Source of the DNA: Clostridiales bacterium | Lineage (GTDB): Bacteria > Bacillota > Clostridia > Oscillospirales > Oscillospiraceae | Assembly (NCBI GenBank): GCA_025757645.1 | Contig: CP107216.1 | Span: forward strand, 1,611,501-1,675,500 | DNA: 64,000 nt | Reading direction: 5' to 3' | In this document: positions 31,306-39,419 of the stretch, piece by piece | How the letters are laid out: every line of letters starts with the position of its first letter | How positions within the stretch are numbered: position 1 is the stretch's first letter | The notes under the pieces: model-generated | The model's database searches: none | What the model was told of the DNA's origin: nothing | Seen by the model: only the letters and a program-made list of their open reading frames with translations | Program-made: the position numbers and the translations under genes

Positions 31306-32509
31306 GGGCATCCTCCCTGTTGTTTACGGTGCAGTGCAATGCACCGTCCTGAAGCTGTACACGAACCGGATCGCCCGGCTGCACCTTTGCCGCCGAGCGG
31401 AGCACCGTGCCGTCGGCATCCGTCGCCACAGCGTAGCCGCGGGCAAGCACCTTCAACGGGCTCATCGCGTCCAGCGCCGCCGCATACTGCGCAAAACCAT
31501 GTCTGCGCGCGGCGAGCCAGCGCTCCCCCGCCGCCGTCAGGCGGCTGCGGGTATAGTCCAGCTCCACGCGCCGGAGATCGAAATAAGCCGCCGGAGACTG
31601 CAGCACACGGCGGCCGGCCAGATTGTCCAGTGCGGACCGGCGCTGTGCCATCTGCTTGCGCATCGCCTGCACCATGCGGATATCATACCCGCGCAGCGTC
31701 TCGCGGATGTCCTCCGCGTTCGGCACGGCCAGCTCCGCCGCATTCGACGGTGTCGCGGCGCGCAAATCGGCCACAAAGTCCGAGATCGTCACATCCGGCT
31801 CGTGCCCGACGGCGGAAATGACCGGGATATCCGAATCGTAGATCGCCCGCGCGACACGCTCGTCATTGAACGCCCACAGATCCTCGATCGAACCGCCGCC
31901 GCGGCCGGTGATGATGAGGTCGCCGACCCGATAGCGGTTGGCATACCGGATCGCTCCGGCGATCTCCGCCGGTGCCTCCGTCCCCTGCACGCGCACGGGC
32001 AGCAGCACGACCTCGCTGGCCGGCCAGCGCTTACCGAGCACGCGGATGATATCGCGCACGGCCGCACCCGCCGCCGACGTGATGACAGCGATCCGCTGCG
32101 GAAACAGCGGCAGTGGCTTTTTGTGCGCGCGGTCAAACAGGCCCTCCTTCTGCAGCTGCTCCTTGAGCTGCTCGTAGGCGGCATACAAGTCGCCCACACC
32201 GCCCGGAATGAGCCGCGTACAGTAGAGCTGATATGCCCCGTCGCGCGGATAGACCGCGATGCGGCCGATGGCCGCAACGCTCATTCCGCTCGCCGGGCGA
32301 AAGCGCAGCGACTGCGCGCTGCTGCGAAACATCACGCACCGCAGGCTGCTCTCGGCATCCTTGAGCGTGAAATAATGGTGCCCGGACGGGTAGACCTTGT
32401 AGTTGGACAGTTCCCCCGTCACACAGACATTACCGAGTAGCGCATCCGCATCCAGCAGCTGCTTGATGTGGGCGTTGAGCTCCGTTACGGTAAAGGATGT
32501 ACGCGCCAT
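31280..32509 (-). CDS. xseA: Exodeoxyribonuclease VII large subunit
   Basis: This 409-aa protein has an N-terminal OB fold (FTVTELNAHIKQLL, VCVTGELSNYKVY, HHYFTLKDAES), then the catalytic region (PQRIAVITSAAGAAVRDII, GRGGGSIEDLWAFNDE, VISAVGHEPDVTISDFVADLRA). It degrades single-stranded DNA together with XseB. ATG 32509 lies 1 base past the nusB stop; a longer in-frame extension reads antisense to nusB sequence and is rejected. Confidence 0.95.
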   Translation of the reverse strand: MARTSFTVTELNAHIKQLLDADALLGNVCVTGELSNYKVYPSGHHYFTLKDAESSLRCVMFRSSAQSLRFRPASGMSVAAIGRIAVYPRDGAYQLYCTRLIPGGVGDLYAAYEQLKEQLQKEGLFDRAHKKPLPLFPQRIAVITSAAGAAVRDIIRVLGKRWPASEVVLLPVRVQGTEAPAEIAGAIRYANRYRVGDLIITGRGGGSIEDLWAFNDERVARAIYDSDIPVISAVGHEPDVTISDFVADLRAATPSNAAELAVPNAEDIRETLRGYDIRMVQAMRKQMAQRRSALDNLAGRRVLQSPAAYFDLRRVELDYTRSRLTAAGERWLAARRHGFAQYAAALDAMSPLKVLARGYAVATDADGTVLRSAAKVQPGDPVRVQLQDGALHCTVNNREDAHGKTETDL

Positions 32510-32510
32510 G

Positions 32511-33038
32511 TCAGGCTTCGGCGCCGTTCTCGGGCGTCTGCTCCGGTTCATCGGCCGGCGCTTCAGCGGATGCTTCTTCCGCTTCGGCCTCCGGCTCGAC
32601 CTCGCCGCGCACAAAGCTGCCGAGCACGCCGTTGATAAACGCCACCGTCTCCGGCTCTTCATAGCCCTTGGCCAGTTCCACCGCCTCATTGATCGCGGCG
32701 GCATTCGGTACGTCGTCCATATAGAGGATCTCGCACATGGCGCAGCGCATGATCGCCGCGGCAACACGGGAAATGCGCTCCAGCCGCCAGCCGCGGGCAT
32801 ATTTTTCGATCATGTGGTTGAGCTCGTACATATGGTCATAGACCAAACCGGTCAGCCGGCGGATATAATCGAGCTGCTTCTCGTCCGGATATTCCAGAAA
32901 CAGCGGGTCTTCCTCCGCCAGCGTCGCAAAATACTCGCGGCTGAAGAAAGTATCCGCCGTCTCGCGGGCATCGTCCCCGGCGAGCTGCGCGGCAAAGCTG
33001 AGCTGGATCGCGATCTCACGCGCAACCGTTCTTGTCAT
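32511..33038 (-). CDS. nusB: Transcription antitermination factor NusB
   Basis: This 175-aa protein matches the all-helical NusB fold: REIAIQLSFAAQL at the N-terminus, RLERISRVAAAIMRCAMCEI, PNAAAINEAVELAKGY and FINGVLGSF. The C-terminus has an acidic, Ala/Glu/Pro-rich tail of about 30 residues beyond the usual end. It works with NusE in rRNA antitermination. Confidence 0.92.
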   Translation of the reverse strand: MTRTVAREIAIQLSFAAQLAGDDARETADTFFSREYFATLAEEDPLFLEYPDEKQLDYIRRLTGLVYDHMYELNHMIEKYARGWRLERISRVAAAIMRCAMCEILYMDDVPNAAAINEAVELAKGYEEPETVAFINGVLGSFVRGEVEPEAEAEEASAEAPADEPEQTPENGAEA

Positions 33039-33059
33039 AGTGATTACTCCTGCTTTTCT

Positions 33060-33422
33060 TTATTTGTCGAAGGCCACACCGGACACATGCACGTTCACAA
33101 TGGGCTTGCCCATGCCGGTCATGGACTCGACCGCGCTCGTGACCGATTCCTGCACGGCCTTTGCGACCGCCACGACGCTGCAGCCATAGCGCACCGTAAT
33201 GATCGTATCGACCGTCATCGTGCCGTCGACGATCTGCACCTTGATGCCTTTGGCGGCAGACTTGATGCCGAGCAGCTCGGCCAGCTCCGTACCGGTAGAG
33301 GTCGCAACACCGGCGACGCCGTCCACTTCCGTGATCGCTGCGCGCACCATGGCGGCAACGACGTCCTCAGAGATATTGATGCTGCCCTTTTCATCCTGGC
33401 AAGTAATATAATTTTCCGGCAT
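33060..33422 (-). CDS. Asp23/Gls24 family protein
   Basis: This 120-aa protein has GSINISEDVVAAMVRAAITEVDGVAGV, then GIKVQIVDGTMTVDTIITVRYG and AVESMTGMGKPIVNVHVSGV, all typical of Asp23/Gls24 (YqhY-type) proteins. A yqhY-nusB adjacency is conserved in Firmicutes, where the protein is linked to control of fatty acid synthesis and the cell envelope. It is probably the first gene of the leftward cluster; GGGAGG precedes the start. Confidence 0.9.
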   Translation of the reverse strand: MPENYITCQDEKGSINISEDVVAAMVRAAITEVDGVAGVATSTGTELAELLGIKSAAKGIKVQIVDGTMTVDTIITVRYGCSVVAVAKAVQESVTSAVESMTGMGKPIVNVHVSGVAFDK

Positions 33423-33504
33423 AGAAAAATACCTCCCGATAAAATTGTACAGTATAGTGTACCACGCGCAGCGGCAAAAAGAAAGAAAAATGTTTCCCGT
33501 CCGG

Positions 33505-33541
33505 CAAAAAGATGCACCCCGTGAGATTCACAGGGTGCATC
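33505..33541 (-). terminator. Terminator of the SLH gene remnant
   Basis: GATGCACCC (33511-33519) pairs with GGGTGCATC (33533-33541); the minus strand continues with TTTTTGCC. Confidence 0.75.
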
Positions 33542-33554
33542 CGCATACTTGGAA

Positions 33555-33773
33555 TTACTTGGTCATCGTCTCATGGAACATCATCAGGATCTTTGCAGCC
33601 TCCGCGCGTGTCGCGTTTCTGGCCGGCTGGATGTACAGGCGGCCGTCGACCGGGACGCCGGAGATCGCGTTGATCGCAACGGCGTCCTTCATCGCGTCCA
33701 GCGCCCAGGAGCCGACGCTGCCGGCATCCACAAAGCGGCTCAGATCATCCGGCTTCCAGGTCCGATCGACCAT
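33555..33773 (-). pseudogene. 3' remnant of an S-layer-homology (SLH) protein gene
   Basis: The last 72 codons encode a C-terminal SLH repeat (DDLSRFVDAGSVGSWALDAMKDAV, NATRAEAAKILMMFHETM) and a natural stop with terminator. SLH proteins are normally hundreds of residues long with a signal peptide and usually three repeats; only about one repeat remains. Upstream on this strand the sequence turns directly into the antisense of a histidine kinase gene. The remnant has no plausible start signal or export signal. I read it as a gene decapitated by a rearrangement whose breakpoint is near 33772. Confidence 0.75.
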
Positions 33774-34410
33774 GCAGCTGAGCCACTATACAGCCCTGAC
33801 TTCGCAGTACGAGGCTAACCGCCGCATCCGGCACGACATTCTGCACCACGTCAATACGATCCGGTATCTGCTTGAAAACGGTCAGCAGCAGGAGGCAACG
33901 GAGTACGCCGGGCAATTTCTGGCCGAGAATCAGCGCAGTTCACAACTCGGGCAGTGCGACAACCCGGTCATTGACGCCTTCCTCTATGGCCGCGTTCAGG
34001 AGGCAAAGGCACAAGGGATCACTGTTGAGACGCACATTATTCTGCCGGTCGAGCTGCCGGTCTCGAACACGGACCTTGTCATCGTGTTCGGCAATCTCAT
34101 GGATAACGCCGTCGAGGCGTGCGCAAAGCTCGAAAATCCCAAAATCGAGCTGAATGCGCACATTGAAAGGGGGTATCTGGTCATTACGGAATCCAATCCC
34201 GCTGTACCTGAACCGGAGGGACGCAAACAGCGCCGCATTCCAGAGCTGGAGCGCGGCGTGGGAATGCAGATCTTGAAGTCAGTCGCAGAAAAGTACCAGG
34301 GCAGCTGTATGAGCGAAACAGGAAATGGTAATTATTCCGTGTCCGTATTTCTGAAGCTGGGCCAGGCAAAAGAAGGTAATGCAATTTATGCTGAAAATAG
34401 TTGTGTGTGA
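33772..34410 (+). pseudogene. Headless GHKL (AgrC-type) histidine kinase
   Basis: About 212 codons encode only the cytoplasmic part of an AgrC/CitA-like kinase: the phospho-acceptor region RRIRHDILHHVNTIRYLLENG, the N box FGNLMDNAVEACAKL and the G region RGVGMQILKSVAEKYQG. The polytopic N-terminal sensor expected of this family is missing and replaced by the antisense of the SLH remnant. An ATG at 33772 exists but has only a weak AGG 12 bases upstream. If translated it would be a soluble constitutive or inactive kinase. It overlaps the next gene by 23 bases, as intact operons of this type do. Confidence 0.75.
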
Positions 34411-35089
34411 CGATGATGCGCTTTGCTGTAAAGAAATCGTTAAAGGTATTCGGGACACACTCGGATCTACACCTGCAGACATCTCCGATTTCCGCGATCC
34501 CACACTGTTGCTGGAACACCTGCGCAAAACCGACTGTCAGCCGCACATTGCCCTGCTGGATATCTGCATGCCGGAACAGGATGGCATCCGTTTGGCGCAA
34601 AGCATGAAGCAGTACGCGCCCTTCTGCCAGATCATTTTCCTCAGCAGCTACCTCAGCTATGCAACAGAGGTATACGAAACCGAACATATCTACTTTATCC
34701 TAAAGTCGCAGCTCCACCAGCGGATCGGCCCTGCGCTGCATCAAGCCCTGACCGCGCTGGGCGATCGTTCTGTGCAGATCACGGCGCAGAAAGATGGCAG
34801 CACGCACGTGATCGCGCTGCAGGATGTACTGTATCTGGAGCGTAATCTGCGCAAGACAAAAGTGATTACGCAGCAGGGCGTTTTCCTGACGCAGGAATCA
34901 CCCGAAACGCTGATCAGCGGGTCCGGCCATTTCGTCCGCTGCCACCAGAGCTGCTGGGTAAATCTCAAACATGTGCAGGCGATCGGCAGCAACCATTTCA
35001 CCATGGACAGCGGATCTGGCATTCCGATCAGCCGCACTTATCTTCAGGAGGCCAAACAGCGGTTTTTACATGAATTGATCCACATTTGA
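34388..35089 (+). CDS. LytTR-type response regulator
   Basis: This 233-aa protein has a receiver domain (acidic DDD near residues 8-10, phospho-acceptor in IALLDICMPEQDG, conserved Lys in YFILKSQL). A C-terminal LytTR DNA-binding domain carries VIALQDVLYLERN and HFVRCHQSCWVNLKHVQAI. AgrA/LytR-type regulators bind 9-bp direct repeats and control quorum, bacteriocin or envelope genes. ATG 34388 is preferred to 34379 for spacing from AGAAGG. Its cognate kinase is the truncated gene upstream, so it may be orphaned. Confidence 0.88.
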   Translation: MLKIVVCDDDALCCKEIVKGIRDTLGSTPADISDFRDPTLLLEHLRKTDCQPHIALLDICMPEQDGIRLAQSMKQYAPFCQIIFLSSYLSYATEVYETEHIYFILKSQLHQRIGPALHQALTALGDRSVQITAQKDGSTHVIALQDVLYLERNLRKTKVITQQGVFLTQESPETLISGSGHFVRCHQSCWVNLKHVQAIGSNHFTMDSGSGIPISRTYLQEAKQRFLHELIHI

Positions 35090-35096
35090 GATAAAC

Positions 35097-35140
35097 GATC
35101 CCCCTCTGATTCCGTCAGAATCAGAGGGGATCGTATTTTC
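35097..35140 (+). terminator. Terminator after the LytTR gene
   Basis: GATCCCCTCTGATTC pairs perfectly with GAATCAGAGGGGATC, followed by GTATTTTC. Confidence 0.85.
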
Positions 35141-35340
35141 ATTGCTTCTTTACGCGCTTGCAAAACGCCCTCAAAGTCGCAGTGATCTGCTCGCAGGTCA
35201 CCGGCAGAGTCGTCCGGTATTTACGCTTTTTATGAGGCCCGAATGCGCTGTACCCCATACTTGGGAATGGTCAAGTTAACATTAGGACAATATAATAAGA
35301 AGGAAAAGTACGAAATATCGGACAGTGAGGAGGCATGGGC

Positions 35341-35556
35341 ATGATCACCTACGCCCCACTATGGGAGACGATGAAGCAGCGGCGCATCACGACCTACGCC
35401 CTGATCAAAAACGATTCGTTCAGCCGCGGCACATTGGACTCTCTCAAGCACAACCGCAATATTACCACCGCGACGCCCAATGACCTTTGCCGCATTCTCT
35501 CCTGCCGCGTGGAGGATGTGCTGGCCTATATTCCGGACGAAACCGAAGAACCGTAA
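35341..35556 (+). CDS. Small XRE/Cro-type HTH protein
   Basis: This 71-aa protein has the pattern APLWETMKQRRITTYALIK, then RGTLDSLKHNRNITTATPNDL and CRILSCRVEDVLAYIPDE, a one-domain Cro/C1 helix-turn-helix of the type common as solitary regulators in Clostridia. ATG 35341 is chosen because AGGAGG ends 7 bases upstream; the ATG at 35335 is only 1 base from it. A TATAAT lies about 50 bases upstream without a clear -35. Target unknown. Confidence 0.82.
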   Translation: MITYAPLWETMKQRRITTYALIKNDSFSRGTLDSLKHNRNITTATPNDLCRILSCRVEDVLAYIPDETEEP

Positions 35557-35592
35557 CTGCCCGTTTCCGATCATGAAATGGGCAGTTTCTTC
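35556..35592 (+). terminator. Terminator after the XRE gene
   Basis: ACTGCCCGTTTC pairs with GAAATGGGCAGT (one mismatch), followed by TTCTTCTT. Confidence 0.7.
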
Positions 35593-35605
35593 TTGAAAAT
35601 AGCAG

Positions 35606-35640
35606 CATCCCCGCTCCGGTCGGAGCGGGGATGTGTTTTA
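35606..35640. terminator. Hairpin between XRE gene and spoIIIAH
   Basis: CATCCCCGCTCCG pairs perfectly with CGGAGCGGGGATG. T tracts on either side are short; it probably terminates the leftward spoIIIA operon. Confidence 0.6.
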
Positions 35641-35649
35641 CAGGATGGT

Positions 35650-36213
35650 TCACTGCGCGTCCTGCGCGTCGGCCTTGACCTCAATGACCTTGATCTGCGG
35701 CGCGGTATAGTCCGTTTCTTTGACGATGGTGTCCGTGATGGTTGCGACCTGTGCCGTGCTCAGCCCATCAGCCGGCGCGGGCACGGCGACCGTGATGCCC
35801 TCATCCGTGATATAGACCACACACTCGGAAAAATCCTTGGCCAGCAGGAGATTTTCGATCTGCGTCTCGGTCATGGAGTCGCTCGCCATGGCAGAGATGG
35901 CACTCATGGCGCTGTCGATCGTCGCCTGCGAAGCGCCCTCGGCCGTCGAGGCTGACTTGAGCAGCGACAGTGCCTCGTCGCGCGACTGCTGGCGCGTCAG
36001 ACGCGCTTTGGCAAAGTAATCATCGGATGCCGACGCCGACGCTGCGGCCGCTTCCTCCTCCGCCTTGACCGCCGCCGTTGCGGCGTCCTCGGCGGCGGCC
36101 ATTTCGGCGTCCGCCTTTCCCCACTGGGTGTTGTACGACCAGTTAAAGTAGATCGCGGCGCAGACAAACAGCAGCACCACAATGATCGCAATGTTTCGTT
36201 TGGTTTTTTTCAT
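35650..36213 (-). CDS. spoIIIAH: Stage III sporulation protein AH
   Basis: This 187-aa protein has one N-terminal membrane helix (NIAIIVVLLFVCAAIYFNWSY), an Ala/Glu-rich linker and a YscJ/FliF-like domain (FAKARLTRQQSRDEALSLL, VVYITDEGITVAV). SpoIIIAH in the mother cell pairs with SpoIIQ of the forespore to form the feeding-tube channel needed for late forespore gene expression. Last gene of the leftward operon. Confidence 0.93.
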   Translation of the reverse strand: MKKTKRNIAIIVVLLFVCAAIYFNWSYNTQWGKADAEMAAAEDAATAAVKAEEEAAAASASASDDYFAKARLTRQQSRDEALSLLKSASTAEGASQATIDSAMSAISAMASDSMTETQIENLLLAKDFSECVVYITDEGITVAVPAPADGLSTAQVATITDTIVKETDYTAPQIKVIEVKADAQDAQ

Positions 36214-36226
36214 AGTCGCCCTCCCG

Positions 36227-36721
36227 TTATTTAGATTGCGGATCCGGCTCCTTTCGGAGCACGGAGATGTGATCCATGCTCAGGCCGGTAAACTGTGCCA
36301 CTGCCTGCGTGACGGCGAGCTGCACCTGCGGCGAATCCGCCCCGTCACAGACGACGACTGCGCCGAGATACTGCGGGCTGACCGTCTTGAGCTCCACCGC
36401 CTCCTGTGCCCCGCCGCCGGCAGAGATGATGGTCGGCTCACCGCTATCATCCGTCGCCAGCTCCCGCTCGGCCGAGCAGCGGTAGGACAGCAGCACCCGC
36501 ACTTGTCCCGCGCCGTTGATCTGCTGCAGGAGCGTTGTCAGGCGCTGCTCCTCGGCCTGGATCGTCTGCGGCTGTGTCTGCTCGGAAACGGCTGCCGCCT
36601 GCGCCGTCTTGGCCTTTGTCCTGCTGCCGGTCGGCAGCAGGAGCAGAATCAGCCCCGCGAGCAGGATGATGAGAACGTATTTATACTTGGCTGCGAAAGC
36701 GCTGAGTTTTCGTGTGTTCAT
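36227..36721 (-). CDS. spoIIIAG: Stage III sporulation protein AG
   Basis: This 164-aa protein has one N-terminal membrane helix (KYKYVLIILLAGLILLLLP) and a ring-forming domain (LLQQINGAGQVRVLLSY, YLGAVVVCDGADSPQVQLAVTQAV). SpoIIIAG forms the large ring of the mother-cell-forespore channel. ATG 36721 overlaps the spoIIIAF stop by 4 bases; a longer in-frame extension overlaps spoIIIAF out of frame and is rejected. Confidence 0.92.
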   Translation of the reverse strand: MNTRKLSAFAAKYKYVLIILLAGLILLLLPTGSRTKAKTAQAAAVSEQTQPQTIQAEEQRLTTLLQQINGAGQVRVLLSYRCSAERELATDDSGEPTIISAGGGAQEAVELKTVSPQYLGAVVVCDGADSPQVQLAVTQAVAQFTGLSMDHISVLRKEPDPQSK

Positions 36722-37206
36722 GATGTACTGCTCCATTCCTGCCGCGTGCGCGGGACCCCGAGGTCGGCCTCGATGATCTGCGCCAGGCGGCTGTTTTCTG
36801 CTGCCGGCCCGGATGTGACCAGGCGGACGGACTGCGGATACCAGTAGCCGTCGGTGCTCCACTGCAGCGTGACCTGCGCATCGTCGAGCGCAGCGCCGCA
36901 CTGCGCGGCTTTGTCCAATATATATGTGCGCATTTCCGATTCTATGACCGTGCGCTGCAATCGCTCGCTGCTGTCGGACACCGCGCCGTCCGTCGACACC
37001 GAGACGTGATAGTCCTGCAGCGCGGCGGCATAAGCGTCATAATCGAACGTCACCAGCGGCGAGAACAGCAGGCACGTCAGGGCAACGCCGCCGACCAGCT
37101 TCGTGACGCGCCGCAGGCTCTCCGACGTCGGAAACAGCGACGCCAGCGCCGTCAGCAGCGCCACGCCCGCCAGACTGAGCAGCCAGGCACGCAGAGATTC
37201 CATCAT
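36718..37206 (-). CDS. spoIIIAF: Stage III sporulation protein AF
   Basis: This 162-aa protein has two N-terminal membrane helices (residues about 5-25 and 34-50) and a soluble RBM-type domain with RLQRTVIESEMRTYILDKA. It is a component of the SpoIIIA complex. Its start overlaps the spoIIIAE stop by 4 bases. Confidence 0.9.
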   Translation of the reverse strand: MMESLRAWLLSLAGVALLTALASLFPTSESLRRVTKLVGGVALTCLLFSPLVTFDYDAYAAALQDYHVSVSTDGAVSDSSERLQRTVIESEMRTYILDKAAQCGAALDDAQVTLQWSTDGYWYPQSVRLVTSGPAAENSRLAQIIEADLGVPRTRQEWSSTS

Positions 37207-38312
37207 CCTGTCACCGCCTTCATACTCGACACGATCGAGAGGAACAAAATGAGCGACGCCACGCCGACCATCCCCAGCAGGAAACCGTACACGTCCGCAA
37301 AGCCGTCGATCAGCCGCCCGACACGCTTGTCCGCGAACGATTCGGCGATACCGGCGGCAAGCTTATACAGGACATAGTGCACGGCGAACTGCAAATACGG
37401 CGTGACGCACATAGCGGCGACACTGACGACGCCGACGATGCCAATGCCGCTGCGCAGGATCGCGGCGCTGGAAGTGACCGTGGACGCCGCATCGGCCACG
37501 ATGCTGCCGACGACCGGAAGCGCGGCAGAGACGGCCGTCTTGACTGCCTTGGCTGCGGCTGCATCCGCCGAGCCGGTGAGGATGCCCGTCAGCGACAGGT
37601 AGAGCGTGAACACGCTCGCAAAGCCGATGAGCAGCAGCCGGAACGCCTTGCGCAGCAGACCGCTGAGGGACGCAAGCACGTCGTTTTCGAGCGTTGTGCC
37701 GCAGATGACCGTACCTGCGTACAGATACAGCAGCGGCAGGAGCACCGCTGTCTCCGCGGACAGAAGCACATCCAGAAACAGTGAAGTCGCCGCGTATTTT
37801 GTGGCCGCCGACGTCGCCGCGCCACTCGCCGCCGCGGCGGCACACATGCTCGGCAGCAGGATCTTGGAAAAATCCCGCAGCGTTGCAAGTGCCTCGCTGC
37901 CCGCGGTGATGCATGAGGTCACGTGCGTAACGCTCAGCGCGGCGACCGCCACCGTGCCGGCCATCTGCGTGACCTTTCCGCAGGCGCCGCTCACGGAAAG
38001 GGACGCGCACAGCGCCGACAGAAACACGATCGCCAGCAGCAGCGCCGCATTGCGCGCCGCCGACGCGACGGCCCCGCCGCCCTCGTGCAGCACATAGGCC
38101 CAGAGCTTTGCGAGCAGGGACTGCGGCTGCGCGGCATCCGCAACGGACAGTTCACCGAAGGCGTCATATGCCTGCTCCGGAAGCGCGGATTCCAGCGACG
38201 CCGTGCCGAAATCCGCTGCCTGCTCAGCCGCAACATCGTAGGCAAACGCCCCCGGCGTACACGCCGCCAGCACCAGCAGCACAGTCAAAAGCACAAGCAG
38301 CCGCTTTTTCAT
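37203..38312 (-). CDS. spoIIIAE: Stage III sporulation protein AE
   Basis: This 369-aa polytopic membrane protein has an N-terminal signal-like helix (KKRLLVLLTVLLVLAACTPGAFA) and about seven further hydrophobic segments, as expected for SpoIIIAE. ATG 38312 has GGAG 8 bases upstream and overlaps the spoIIIAD stop. A longer upstream frame is antisense to nothing but overlaps spoIIIAD out of frame and is rejected. Confidence 0.92.
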   Translation of the reverse strand: MKKRLLVLLTVLLVLAACTPGAFAYDVAAEQAADFGTASLESALPEQAYDAFGELSVADAAQPQSLLAKLWAYVLHEGGGAVASAARNAALLLAIVFLSALCASLSVSGACGKVTQMAGTVAVAALSVTHVTSCITAGSEALATLRDFSKILLPSMCAAAAASGAATSAATKYAATSLFLDVLLSAETAVLLPLLYLYAGTVICGTTLENDVLASLSGLLRKAFRLLLIGFASVFTLYLSLTGILTGSADAAAAKAVKTAVSAALPVVGSIVADAASTVTSSAAILRSGIGIVGVVSVAAMCVTPYLQFAVHYVLYKLAAGIAESFADKRVGRLIDGFADVYGFLLGMVGVASLILFLSIVSSMKAVTG

Positions 38313-38698
38313 AAGCATTCTCCGATCATGGTCAAAAACGTGCGCATCAGCGGCAGCGCGGCATAGAGCGCTGCCGCCACGCCAACGAGCTGCACCGCGC
38401 AGGCGCCGGCAGCCTGTCCGGCGTCTTTGCAGAGGCTCTCCCCGATCATCGTCAGGATGCTGATGGTCATGCACTTGAGCAGCGGCCCGGTGTAGACGCC
38501 GGAGAGCTTGCTGACCGCGATCGCATCGCGGAAAAACGCCGCCAGCGGCTCCAGCAGACCGATGCACAAAAACAGCGCCAGCAGTGCTGCCGCCATGCTC
38601 AGCAGAAGCGACATGCCCGGCACGGTCTTGTAGACCGTGGCGGCGGCAGCGGCGGCAATGACCACGATGATAATCGCCTGAAAGACCGGCTCCATCAC
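38309..38698 (-). CDS. spoIIIAD: Stage III sporulation protein AD
   Basis: This 129-aa membrane protein has about four hydrophobic helices (residues about 5-25, 29-48, 65-85, 95-120) and matches the SpoIIIAC/AD family. It overlaps spoIIIAC by 4 bases. Confidence 0.9.
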   Translation of the reverse strand: MMEPVFQAIIIVVIAAAAAATVYKTVPGMSLLLSMAAALLALFLCIGLLEPLAAFFRDAIAVSKLSGVYTGPLLKCMTISILTMIGESLCKDAGQAAGACAVQLVGVAAALYAALPLMRTFLTMIGECL

Positions 38699-38889
38699 AG
38701 GGAAAACAGGCTCTTGATTAAATCGAACAGCTCGCTGATCTTCTGGATCACCAGCACCAGCACCACGACCAGACCGGCAATGGTCGTCATGAGCGCCTGC
38801 TCGTCGCGCCCGGCGCGCGAGAGCAGGATATTGAGCACGGCGACCAGAATACCGATCGCCGCAATCTTAAAGACAAGGTCAACGTCCAT
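38695..38889 (-). CDS. spoIIIAC: Stage III sporulation protein AC
   Basis: This 64-aa protein starts MDVDLVFKIAAIGILVAVLN and has two hydrophobic helices joined by a short polar segment (SRAGRDEQAL), the usual SpoIIIAC layout and length. ATG 38889 has GGAGG 5-6 bases upstream. Confidence 0.92.
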   Translation of the reverse strand: MDVDLVFKIAAIGILVAVLNILLSRAGRDEQALMTTIAGLVVVLVLVIQKISELFDLIKSLFSL

Positions 38890-38906
38890 AAGCGCCTCCT
38901 GTGTAA

Positions 38907-39419
38907 TCAAAACAGAGCCACGGCGGCGAGCAGACCAAGCGTCGCGCCGAGGCCGCAAAAGAGTTTTCCGCGCTGTGTCGTGTCCGCCTGCATCTGCGCC
39001 GCAGCAGCCTGCAGCGTCTCGATGCAGGTGTCCAGCGCGCGGCGCTGAATCTGCGCGTCATACTTGCCAAGCTGTTCGCCCAGCGTCAGCAGCGCTGCGC
39101 GCACATCGGGCGTCAGCATGTCCAGCGCCTGAAACGCGGCCGCCCAGCTCTCGGAAAACGGCCGGCCGCCGTCCGTGATACCATCTGCGAGCGCGGCATA
39201 TTGCGTGCTCAGCGGCTCGGGCGCGCCCGCCGCCAGATGGCGCAGCGCCTCCGGCAGCGGCAGCAGACGGCCGACGATATCGCTGCGCAGCAGGTTCAGG
39301 CTGTCGATCACCGCCGTGAGCAGGCGCAGCCGCAGCCGCAGCTCCTGCCGCAGCGCGAATCCGGCGGCCGTACTGCCCAGAAACACCAGCGCCGCTCCCA
39401 CCCAGTGCAGGCGCGTCAT
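38907..39419 (-). CDS. spoIIIAB: Stage III sporulation protein AB
   Basis: This 170-aa protein has an N-terminal membrane helix (VGAALVFLGSTAAGFAL), an arginine-rich cytoplasmic helical domain and a C-terminal membrane helix (GLGATLGLLAAVALF). The layout resembles GspF-type platform proteins, as reported for SpoIIIAB. It overlaps spoIIIAA by 4 bases. Confidence 0.9.
   Translation of the reverse strand: MTRLHWVGAALVFLGSTAAGFALRQELRLRLRLLTAVIDSLNLLRSDIVGRLLPLPEALRHLAAGAPEPLSTQYAALADGITDGGRPFSESWAAAFQALDMLTPDVRAALLTLGEQLGKYDAQIQRRALDTCIETLQAAAAQMQADTTQRGKLFCGLGATLGLLAAVALF

Noticed and set aside
33445..34410. A single 321-aa protein spanning the SLH remnant and the kinase
   Set aside because: The first 109 codons are the antisense of an SLH repeat with a recognisable protein on the other strand. 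Only the part after 33772 looks like a real product.
35139..35258. A 39-codon minus-strand ORF beside the LytTR gene, considered as a peptide pheromone precursor
   Set aside because: It has no ribosome binding site, no leader helix and no AgrD-type cysteine/acidic tail pattern. It is too basic for a cyclic lactone precursor.
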